A DNA stretch of 33,156 nt from Prolixibacteraceae bacterium UBA6029 (lineage in GTDB: Bacteria > Bacteroidota > Bacteroidia > Bacteroidales > Prolixibacteraceae): NCBI GenBank assembly GCA_002429385.1, contig DIZL01000055.1, positions 1 through 33,156 on the forward strand, in the 5' to 3' direction. Position 1 is the first letter of the stretch. Every line of letters starts with the position of its first letter. Below are positions 15,315-22,069 of this stretch, piece by piece. Below the pieces are notes generated by a model that ran no database searches, was not told the origin of the DNA, and saw only the letters and a list, made by a program, of their open reading frames with translations. The position numbers and the translations under genes were made by a program.

Positions 15315-16454
15315 ATGAATGATGATAAAATAGTATTGGTAAGCGGATGCTATGACTTGCTGCATGCGGGTCATGTGGCCTTTTTTAAATCCGCATCACA
15401 ATACGGGAAGTTGTATGTGAGCCTCGGGCAGGATGAGAATCTCTTCAGGCTGAAAGGAAAGAGACCTTATTTCACGCAGGAGGAGAGGGTTTATATGGTT
15501 GGCGCGTTGAAATACGTGACCGAAGCATTTGTCTCGACCGGCTTTGGGATCCTTGATTTCGAAGAAGATATGAAGCGCCTTAAGCCTGATTTCCTGGTAG
15601 TAAACACCGATGGTTATACAGAGGGCAAAAAGCGTATATGTCAGGAAAACAATGTGGAGCTGATCGTTCTGGAGCGTATTCCTGAAGAAGGACTGCCGGA
15701 GCGTTCAAGTTCACAGTCGAAGAAAGATCTGCGGTTTCCCTACCGGTTGTGCCTTGCTGGTGGATGGATGGATCAGCCCTGGGTTTCGGAAGTTCACCGC
15801 GGATCGTGTGTGGTAGTACAAATCTGGCCTGATCTGGATTTCAACGATCGTTCGGGGATGGCTACCAGTTCACGCAAGGTGGCTGAGGAATTATGGGGGG
15901 GCCAGATGCCCGAAGGAGACCCTGTGCGCAATGCACAGCTGCTCTTTGGAACCGAGAATCCCCCGGGATGCGAATATGTTTCAGGCTCGCAGGACCAGCT
16001 GGGTATATTGATGCCCGGAGCAAACCGGTTGGATTACGATGGGAAATACTGGCCCTGTAACATTGAATCGACCGTTGATCCTGAAACGTGTGACTGGCTG
16101 TCACGTGTGCTGCACCTCATTCCCCTGGCTCCGCGACCCGATGGCTACAATCCATTGATCGAGAAACACCTGACCCTTGAGAATGTGAAAATGCTTGGTG
16201 ACGCAGGCGACCTGTGCTGGGAGGGAATCGTTGAACGGGACGTGATCAAACTGGGTGAAGGCCTGAAACATACCTTTCTTTCGTGGAAGAGAATGCTGCC
16301 TTTCACGGTTCCTGACTGGGTTTCAGAGGAAATGGAAACCAACTGGTTCCCGGATTACCCCGGAGCAATACCTTCAGGAAGCGGCGGCGGTTATGTAATC
16401 GTTGCTTCGGATAAGGAAATACCGGGAGCACTGAAGATCAAGGTGAAATACTAA
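15315..16454 (+). CDS. Fusion of RfaE/TagD-type nucleotidyltransferase and GHMP sugar kinase-like domain
   Basis: Residues 5-125 are a cytidylyltransferase-like domain. SGCYDLLHAGHVAFF carries the HxGH motif at 17-20, and a degenerate second signature follows (DGYTEGKKR and a late S-S-S-Q-S-K). This fold activates sugar or alcohol phosphates with CTP or ATP. Residues about 140-379 resemble the L-fucokinase/heptose kinase branch of GHMP kinases. CLAGGWMDQPW matches the substrate loop, RSGMATSSRKVAEELW is a shortened version of the Gly/Ser-rich ATP loop, SGSQDQLG holds the catalytic Asp227, and SGSGGGYVIVA (354-364) is the C-terminal glycine loop. A bifunctional sugar kinase/nucleotidyltransferase is the natural reading, analogous to HldE or Bacteroides Fkp but with a different domain pairing. 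The abbreviated ATP loop leaves open that the kinase part only binds ligand. It lies 68 bp after the epimerase gene, same strand. Confidence 0.8.
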   Translation: MNDDKIVLVSGCYDLLHAGHVAFFKSASQYGKLYVSLGQDENLFRLKGKRPYFTQEERVYMVGALKYVTEAFVSTGFGILDFEEDMKRLKPDFLVVNTDGYTEGKKRICQENNVELIVLERIPEEGLPERSSSQSKKDLRFPYRLCLAGGWMDQPWVSEVHRGSCVVVQIWPDLDFNDRSGMATSSRKVAEELWGGQMPEGDPVRNAQLLFGTENPPGCEYVSGSQDQLGILMPGANRLDYDGKYWPCNIESTVDPETCDWLSRVLHLIPLAPRPDGYNPLIEKHLTLENVKMLGDAGDLCWEGIVERDVIKLGEGLKHTFLSWKRMLPFTVPDWVSEEMETNWFPDYPGAIPSGSGGGYVIVASDKEIPGALKIKVKY

Positions 16455-16575
16455 AGCAGTTAAAAGTTTCATGTTCAAAGTTTAAAGTTAAGATACAGGA
16501 GGATTTATTTATTGACAAATTCAGATCATTAAGAGCAGTTAACTTTTAACTTTACAGGTTTAAGTTGGAACGATC

Positions 16576-16613
16576 AACTTTAAACTTTTAACTTTTAACT
16601 TTAAACTTTAAAC
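16576..16613. repeat. Heptad tandem repeat AACTTTW, more than 5 copies, with inverted partner
   Basis: Units AACTTTA, AACTTTT, AACTTTT, AACTTTA, AACTTTA and a partial AAC lie just before the guanylyltransferase start. Bases 16595-16609 are the exact inverted complement of 16478-16492 (AAAGTTTAAAGTTAA) in the same spacer, so the transcript could form a 15-bp stem over a loop of about 100 bases. Confidence 0.85.
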
Positions 16614-16621
16614 TATTTCCA

Positions 16622-17701
16622 ATGAGCAATACATACTGTCTGATCATGGCCGGAGGGGCCGGTACACGTTTTTGGCCGAGGAGCCGGGTCGCAAAACCCA
16701 AGCAATATCTAAGCCTTTTTGGCGATCAATCACTCATTCAGGAGTCGGTGCAGCGATTTGCCAGCTTCATTCCTGAAGAAAGCATCTACATCGTCTCGGC
16801 CAAAGGGCAAAAAGAGATCCTTGAATCACAGACCGGCAATCTTCCCAAAGAGAACCTGATCTATGAGCCGGTAGGGAAAAATACGCTTCCGGCGATAGGT
16901 CTGGCCGCATTGTTTATTGCGGAAAAAGATCCTCAGGGAATCCTCATTGTATCTCCATCAGATTCTCTCATACAGAATGACGAACTCTTCAGGCAGACCA
17001 TTGAATCGGCTACCAGGATTGCGGAGATGAAAGAGGGCATCGTCACCATCGGGATCACTCCCAGGCATCCGGCCACCGGGTATGGTTATGTAAAGACCGA
17101 TGAAGAGATATTTGTTGGCCAGTCAGTTAAATCGTATGCTGTTCTGAAATTTGTGGAGAAGCCCAATCTGGAAGTAGCCACGGGGTACCTGCAAAGCGGA
17201 GGATACTACTGGAACAGCGGAATCTTTGTATTCAAAGTGTCCGTTTTCCTGGATGCGGTTAAGAAACATGCTCCTGAATTGTATGCTGATTTGTTACGCA
17301 TTAAGGAACACATCGGCGCTGACAGTTATGAAGAAGCCATTGACCGGATTTACAGGGAAGTAAAATCCATTTCGATTGACTACGGAATACTTGAAAAGGC
17401 AAACAATATATTTCTGGTACAGGGTGATTTTGTCTGGAACGACCTGGGAAGCTGGGAAGAGGTGTATAAATACAATGCCAAGGACGAAAACCAGAATGTA
17501 GAGGCAGGGGAGGTCATCTTTATCGACACGAAAAACTCATACGTCTATGCCCCGGACAGCCTGGTGGCAGTGGTTGGTCTGGAGGATGTGATCGTGGTGC
17601 AGGAGGGTAATACGATCCTGGTCTGCAAACGTGATCGGGCCGAAGAGATAAAAGCCGTTGTAGGAGAGATCACCAGGCGGAAACTGGATCAGTACCTCTA
17701 A
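16622..17701 (+). CDS. Mannose-1-phosphate guanylyltransferase
   Basis: The 359-residue protein is a single-domain GDP-mannose pyrophosphorylase. It has the nucleotidyltransferase signature LIMAGGAGTRFWPRSR with the following P-K-Q (residues 8-28), SPSDS (111-115, P-S-D-H in many homologues), the F-V-E-K-P sugar-phosphate motif (177-181) and W-N-S-G-I-F-V-F soon after. It lacks the C-terminal phosphomannose isomerase cupin domain of the long ManC type. It forms GDP-mannose from mannose-1-phosphate and GTP in the cytosol, the substrate of the upstream GDP-mannose 3,5-epimerase homologue. The 167-bp spacer before it holds heptad repeats and an inverted repeat. A separate promoter there is possible but none is clear. 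Confidence 0.92.
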   Translation: MSNTYCLIMAGGAGTRFWPRSRVAKPKQYLSLFGDQSLIQESVQRFASFIPEESIYIVSAKGQKEILESQTGNLPKENLIYEPVGKNTLPAIGLAALFIAEKDPQGILIVSPSDSLIQNDELFRQTIESATRIAEMKEGIVTIGITPRHPATGYGYVKTDEEIFVGQSVKSYAVLKFVEKPNLEVATGYLQSGGYYWNSGIFVFKVSVFLDAVKKHAPELYADLLRIKEHIGADSYEEAIDRIYREVKSISIDYGILEKANNIFLVQGDFVWNDLGSWEEVYKYNAKDENQNVEAGEVIFIDTKNSYVYAPDSLVAVVGLEDVIVVQEGNTILVCKRDRAEEIKAVVGEITRRKLDQYL

Positions 17702-17705
17702 AAAA

Positions 17706-17754
17706 GGAGAAAGGAAAAAGGAGAAGGGAAAAAGAAAAGAGAAAAAGGAAAGAC
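17706..17754. repeat. Purine-rich heptad tandem repeat, 7 degenerate copies
   Basis: After the guanylyltransferase stop codon the 7-base register gives GGAGAAA, GGAAAAA, GGAGAAG, GGAAAAA, GAAAAGA, GAAAAAG and GAAAGAC. The first four are clear; the last three are loose. Confidence 0.65.
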
Positions 17755-17813
17755 ACCTGTTGGCATGATCAGACTTGTAGGTTTTGGTGCGCTGCACTCT
17801 GGAAGTGGAAGCC

Positions 17814-17844
17814 ATCCGTGTAATCCGTCTTAATCCGTGTAATC
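17814..17844. repeat. Direct repeat ATCCGTGTAATC
   Basis: The 12-mer occurs at 17814-17825 and 17833-17844 with a related ATCCGTCTTA between them (period about 9-10). It lies within the leader of the GH29 gene. Confidence 0.65.
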
Positions 17845-17864
17845 TATAAACCAATAATAGACCT

Positions 17865-19430
17865 ATGAAAATTAAACTATTCAAACGCATCGGACTGATC
17901 AGCTTGTTTACAATGGCTGCAGTTCTGTCTTCTTTGGCTCAAGTGAACAAAGCCCAACCGGCTGAAGGGCCATTCAAGCCAACAGACGAGTCGTTCAAAC
18001 AGTATCAGTATCCCGAATGGTTCCGTGATGCCAAGTTTGGTATCTGGGCACATTGGGGCCCACAGGCCGTGCCGCGTCAGGGCGACTGGTATGCCAAAAA
18101 GATGTACATGAACCAATCCTGGGACTGGGGCAAAAACGCCTTCAGCGATAAGCCCGATGAGGATTACACCTACCATGTGGCCCATTACGGTCATCCATCG
18201 AAATTTGGGTACAAGGATATTATTCCATTGTGGAAAGCCGAAAAGTGGGATCCGGAAAAGCTGATGTCTTTGTATAAAAAAGTGGGTGCCAAATATTTTG
18301 TGAGTATGGGAACCCATCACGATGATTTCTTCCTGTGGGATTCGAAGATCCATCGCTGGAATGCCGTGAAGATGGGTCCTAAAAAGGATGTGGTGGGCCT
18401 GTGGCAGAAGGCAGCCAAAAAGGAAGGACTGCGATTTGGAGTCTCGGAACATCTTGGCGCCAGCTATACCTGGTTTCAGACTGCCCGCGGAGCAGACAAA
18501 ACAGGACCAATGGCCGGAGTTCCCTATGACGGCAATGACGAACAATATGCCGATTTATATCACCCCAAGGCCGCAGCCAACGATAACGGCTGGTTAACCA
18601 ACAATCCTGAGAATCAGAAGAACTGGCTGGCCTGCATCACCGAACTGATCGATATGTACCATCCTGACCTGCTTTATTCGGACAGCCAAATGCCTTTCGG
18701 CGATATCGGACGAACAATGATCTCCCATTTATACAACCAGGATATGGAAAAGAATGGCGGCAAACTCCAGGCAGTTTACACTTGCAAACAGCCTTCGAAA
18801 GGAATGTGGGTGCAGGATGTGGAACGTGGTGCACTCGATTCCATTAGTCCATTCCCCTGGCAAACCGATACCTCTATTGGTGACTGGTTCTATCGTACGG
18901 GCCAGAAATACATGACAGGAACAGAAGTAATTCAGATGCTGGTTGACATTGTCAGTAAAAACGGAAACTTACTCCTCAATGTGGTACAGACTCCCGAAGG
19001 AGACCTTGAACCTGACGTAATGACTATACTGAATGAGATTGCAGGATGGACACCCGCAAACAGCGAAGGCATCTATGGCACACGTCCGTGGAAAGTCTAT
19101 GGTGAAGGTCCTACAACAGCTAAAAGCCAGGAAAAGGGACAATTTGGGGGAGTGAAGGATGTAAGGGCCTATGGAGCCACAGACATTCGTTTCACCACAA
19201 AAGGGGAAACACTGTACGCGTTTTGCATGACCAAACCAACCGGAGAAGTTAAGATTACTTCACTGGGGAAAAAGTCGAAGTTAAACAGCAAGGCGATTGC
19301 CTCAGTACAAATGCTGGGAAGCAATGAGAAACTCGTTTGGCATCAGCAGGACGACGCACTCGTGATTAATAAACCAACCACTTTGCCTGACTGGCAGGTG
19401 CTAACCTTCAAGGTTGATTTTAAAAAGTAG
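17865..19430 (+). CDS. GH29 alpha-L-fucosidase
   Basis: The 521-residue secreted enzyme has a Sec signal peptide (MKIKLFKRIGLISLFTMAAV, cleavage near SLAQ). GH29 landmarks are WFRDAKFGIWAHWGPQAVPR (52-71), the Y-F-V-S-M-G-T-H-H-D-D-F-F-L-W-D-S segment (144-160) and HPDLLYSD, whose Asp273 aligns with the catalytic nucleophile. NGNLLLNVVQTPEGDL near 365 and a C-terminal beta-sandwich complete the family. It hydrolyses terminal alpha-L-fucosyl groups; other GH29 substrates cannot be excluded. No lipobox or T9SS tail is seen, so it is probably periplasmic. A strong terminator follows. It lies downstream of GDP-sugar genes, so the cell may link salvage of deoxy- or L-hexoses with their activation, but this is inference. 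Confidence 0.92.
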   Translation: MKIKLFKRIGLISLFTMAAVLSSLAQVNKAQPAEGPFKPTDESFKQYQYPEWFRDAKFGIWAHWGPQAVPRQGDWYAKKMYMNQSWDWGKNAFSDKPDEDYTYHVAHYGHPSKFGYKDIIPLWKAEKWDPEKLMSLYKKVGAKYFVSMGTHHDDFFLWDSKIHRWNAVKMGPKKDVVGLWQKAAKKEGLRFGVSEHLGASYTWFQTARGADKTGPMAGVPYDGNDEQYADLYHPKAAANDNGWLTNNPENQKNWLACITELIDMYHPDLLYSDSQMPFGDIGRTMISHLYNQDMEKNGGKLQAVYTCKQPSKGMWVQDVERGALDSISPFPWQTDTSIGDWFYRTGQKYMTGTEVIQMLVDIVSKNGNLLLNVVQTPEGDLEPDVMTILNEIAGWTPANSEGIYGTRPWKVYGEGPTTAKSQEKGQFGGVKDVRAYGATDIRFTTKGETLYAFCMTKPTGEVKITSLGKKSKLNSKAIASVQMLGSNEKLVWHQQDDALVINKPTTLPDWQVLTFKVDFKK

Positions 19431-19479
19431 ACCGCATAAAATCAAAGGGCAGGACTTTTGATTTAAAGGAGATCAATGG

Positions 19480-19521
19480 AGTTAAGGGAAATCTTTTAGG
19501 TAAGATTTCCCTTAACTTTTT
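19480..19521 (+). terminator. Rho-independent terminator after the GH29 gene
   Basis: GTTAAGGGAAATC (19481-19493) pairs perfectly with GATTTCCCTTAAC (19504-19516) around a 10-base loop and is followed by TTTTT. Confidence 0.9.
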
Positions 19522-19532
19522 CCTGATTATTG

Positions 19533-19540
19533 TATATTTG
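19533..19540 (+). promoter_or_regulatory. Candidate -7 box for the CBM6-like/DUF362 pair
   Basis: TATATTTG matches TAnnTTTG exactly and lies just after the GH29 terminator. Transcription from about 19546 would leave a leader of about 70 bases before the ATG at 19618. No clear -33 element is seen. Confidence 0.45.
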
Positions 19541-19617
19541 GAAAGTTTATCATTCTTTGTTCCCTTAATTCGGTTTGAAGGGTGTTGAAATACAGCAACC
19601 AGCTAATTTACCTGACT

Positions 19618-20322
19618 ATGAATATTAAAAATCGCATTGTAGTTTTATCCCTGGGAGTATGTGTTACAGGATTGCTCTCAGCCTTTCAGCCGGACAAGAA
19701 AGGAACAGCTTACAAAGGGAAACCCTACATTGATTCGCATTATAAGAGTGGTGCCCAGAGCATTCCCGGCAAACTCCAATGCGAATATTATGATTTGGGT
19801 GGTGAAGGAATTGCCTACCACGATACCGATACGATTAACTCAGGAAGCGGTGGACTGAATCCTGCAGATGGAACTTACCTGAATGAATTCAGGATGCACG
19901 AAGCTGTTGATATTTCCTATACCAAGTTTCGTGATCCGGCAATCGACAATAATCCATACAACTTCGTAGAGCCTATTAAAGATCAACTGTATGTGGGATG
20001 GACCAAGCCGGGCGAATGGACCAAATACACTGTTAATGTGACCAAAGCTGGTACTTATCAATTGGGAATCATGTATACTTCGAACAAGAACGGGAAGATC
20101 TCCATCTCGGTGAATGACAAAGACATCACAGGTCCCTTATTAATCACTTCAACGGCCGTGGCTGCTGAATCGGTGGCCTGGAGGCAATGGCATCACTGGA
20201 ACTATCTCAAACAGATTGCAAGCATTGATTTGAAAGAAGGATTGCAAACAATCACTCTTCATACAGTTGATGTTGGTGATATGAACTACGATTTTATTAA
20301 CTTTGAACTGGTAAAACAATAA
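19618..20322 (+). CDS. Secreted CBM6-like carbohydrate-binding protein
   Basis: From the ATG at 19618 the product is about 234 residues with a signal peptide (MNIKNRIVVLSLGVCVTGLLSA). An upstream in-frame ATG at 19582 would put 12 residues before the signal and is rejected. The mature part is a beta-sandwich of CBM6/CBM35 type. IPGKLQCEYYDLGGEGIAYH is the usual first strand with its acidic residue, followed by D-T-D, a Y-V-G-W-T-K-P-G-E-W-T-K-Y-T-V-N-V motif, and a final D-F-I-N-F-E-L strand. No catalytic domain is attached, so it should only bind glycan. It is probably co-transcribed with the DUF362 gene 25 bases downstream. Similar single modules occur as tails of glycosidases; here it stands alone. 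Confidence 0.82.
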   Translation: MNIKNRIVVLSLGVCVTGLLSAFQPDKKGTAYKGKPYIDSHYKSGAQSIPGKLQCEYYDLGGEGIAYHDTDTINSGSGGLNPADGTYLNEFRMHEAVDISYTKFRDPAIDNNPYNFVEPIKDQLYVGWTKPGEWTKYTVNVTKAGTYQLGIMYTSNKNGKISISVNDKDITGPLLITSTAVAAESVAWRQWHHWNYLKQIASIDLKEGLQTITLHTVDVGDMNYDFINFELVKQ

Positions 20323-20347
20323 ATCAACCATCTTAAAAATACATCCG

Positions 20348-21931
20348 ATGAATCAAGAAGAAAGATATCAAAAACTACCCAACGGGATAAAAAGAACCCT
20401 GAGTTTCTTGAAGAAAATGAGAGTTCCGGGGAAAATCATTTACATCCTTATATCAGTTCTGGCAACCATTTGGTTCCTCATCAGGGTTATACCCAAACCA
20501 TCAAGAGCATTGTACCCCTGCATGCAGGTGGCAGCCCCAATCATGTCAAGTTTTGTCATCTGGATACTTGCAGTTACAGGTGCAGCTTTTGCATTCAGGA
20601 AAGCAAAACATAAAATCCTTGAGGCCAGATATGTTGCTGCGGGACTTTTCCTGATTCTCGGGATTGCCTTCACCTCGGTCTTTATGGCACGATCATCGAA
20701 AGAAACAAAAGCTGCCAATCTCGAAATCTGGTATAAACCCAACATTCCGCTTGGCATAGCAAAAGGCATGTTTCCAGGCAGGGTGGCCTGGGGCCATAAT
20801 CCAAAGATTGCATCGTGGGACGGGAAAACGGGTTTCTGGTGGGAAGATCGGTTCAATAAACAGGAAGAAACTGATAAGCTATTTTCGCAAACCTTGTTCA
20901 CTTTAACCAATATCAAGAATGAGAAAAATTCATGGGATGCTTTGTTTCATTTTTTCAATAAAACAAAGCATAATGTGGATAATGGATATCAGGCTGGTCA
21001 AAAGATTGCCATTAAGGTAAACCTGAATAATACTCATGCACATGCGAATACGAATGAGATCAATGCCAATCCTCAACTGATTCTTTCACTGTTAAAGAGT
21101 CTGGTCAGTGAAGCCGGAATTCTACAGGAGAACATTACAGTAACTGACCCCAGCAGGTTTATTACAGACAATGTGTATGACAAATGCCATGCAGTTTACC
21201 CTAAGGTACATTACATCGATCACAATGGGGGCGACGGTCGTGAAAAGTCCACTTTTGTTGATAATGCCATACCTTTCTCTGCTGATAACGGTAAAGTAGC
21301 CACAGGAATTGCAACTTGTATAGTGAAGGCGGATTACATTATCGATATGGCCCTGTTGAAAGGTCATGTAGGCCAGGGAGTGACCCTTTGTGCGAAGAAC
21401 TTTTTTGGTTGTACCAGCATCGAAGACGACTGGCACAAGAATGCCCACTCCGAGGGATTTAGCCAGAACCGCGAAGGCAAGCGTATATATTCTGTTTATC
21501 CTGACTATATGGGACATAAAGACCTTGGCGGAAAAACAATGCTGTTCTTGGTCGATGGCATATACAGCAATAAATTTGTTGACCAGGTGCCTGCGTTTAA
21601 ATGGAAGCTGGTTCCCTTCAACAACAGTTGGCCATGCAGTTTATTTGCTTCGCAGGATGGCGTTGCTATTGATGCCGTCGGACTTGATTTTGCAATCACC
21701 GAATGGCCTGATGCACCGGAAATGAAATACAGCGATTACTACCTGGAAGAAATGGCTTTGGCTAACAATCCACCTTCGGGAACAGTTTATGATCCTGAAA
21801 AGGACGGTACAAGGCTTGCCAGTCTTGGCACTACAGAACATTGGAATAATCCAATAGACAAAAAATACAGCCGCAATCTTAAGACAGGTAAGGGGATTGA
21901 ATTGGTGTATTCCCTGGTCGGTAAAAACTAA
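20348..21931 (+). CDS. DUF362 domain-containing membrane protein
   Basis: The 527-residue protein has three hydrophobic helices (about 28-46, 60-80 and 93-112) and then a large extracytoplasmic domain from about residue 120. That domain contains DUF362 features: KIAIKVNLNN near 222, TVTDPSRFITDNVY near 265, a D-Y-I-I-D-M-A-L-L-K-G-H segment near 335, and the CAKNFFGC segment near 352. The strongly conserved H-x-G and N-F-F-G motifs are present. DUF362 has no settled function; some members carry ferredoxin domains, but I see no four-cysteine iron-sulfur cluster here. The C-terminal part mentions no known domain. It pairs with the CBM6-like gene and lies between two glycosidases, so a role at the envelope in glycan processing is possible. 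Confidence 0.85.
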   Translation: MNQEERYQKLPNGIKRTLSFLKKMRVPGKIIYILISVLATIWFLIRVIPKPSRALYPCMQVAAPIMSSFVIWILAVTGAAFAFRKAKHKILEARYVAAGLFLILGIAFTSVFMARSSKETKAANLEIWYKPNIPLGIAKGMFPGRVAWGHNPKIASWDGKTGFWWEDRFNKQEETDKLFSQTLFTLTNIKNEKNSWDALFHFFNKTKHNVDNGYQAGQKIAIKVNLNNTHAHANTNEINANPQLILSLLKSLVSEAGILQENITVTDPSRFITDNVYDKCHAVYPKVHYIDHNGGDGREKSTFVDNAIPFSADNGKVATGIATCIVKADYIIDMALLKGHVGQGVTLCAKNFFGCTSIEDDWHKNAHSEGFSQNREGKRIYSVYPDYMGHKDLGGKTMLFLVDGIYSNKFVDQVPAFKWKLVPFNNSWPCSLFASQDGVAIDAVGLDFAITEWPDAPEMKYSDYYLEEMALANNPPSGTVYDPEKDGTRLASLGTTEHWNNPIDKKYSRNLKTGKGIELVYSLVGKN

Positions 21932-21934
21932 AAC

Positions 21935-21975
21935 TTCTTTGGCTCAAATGTACTATTGGCATTTGAGCCAAAGAA
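21935..21975 (+). terminator. 16-bp stem-loop after the DUF362 gene, probable terminator
   Basis: TTCTTTGGCTCAAATG (21935-21950) pairs perfectly with CATTTGAGCCAAAGAA (21960-21975) around a nine-base loop, four bases after the stop codon. The downstream sequence (TAAAATAAAC) is AT-rich but has no uninterrupted T-run, so termination strength is uncertain. Confidence 0.65.
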
Positions 21976-22019
21976 TAAAATAAACTCTCCGCAAGATTAC
22001 ATGCTTTTGAGTAATTGAA

Positions 22020-22027
22020 TACCTTTG
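22020..22027 (+). promoter_or_regulatory. Promoter -7 box for the GH3 gene
   Basis: TACCTTTG is an exact TAnnTTTG match of the commonest form. The predicted start near 22033 gives a leader of about 37 bases. A TTA at 21997-21999 is at -33 distance but weak. Confidence 0.6.
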
Positions 22028-22069
22028 ATTCTTATAGAAGATAAGTATCACGACTAAATTCACACTTCC

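Noticed and set aside
16622..17701. Bifunctional ManC with isomerase domain
   Set aside because: The protein is only 359 residues and ends after the nucleotidyltransferase domain and its short beta-helix; no cupin is present.
17877..18545. 222-codon minus-strand frame opposite the GH29 gene
   Set aside because: The GH29 protein on the plus strand is certain; the antisense frame is an effect of codon bias.
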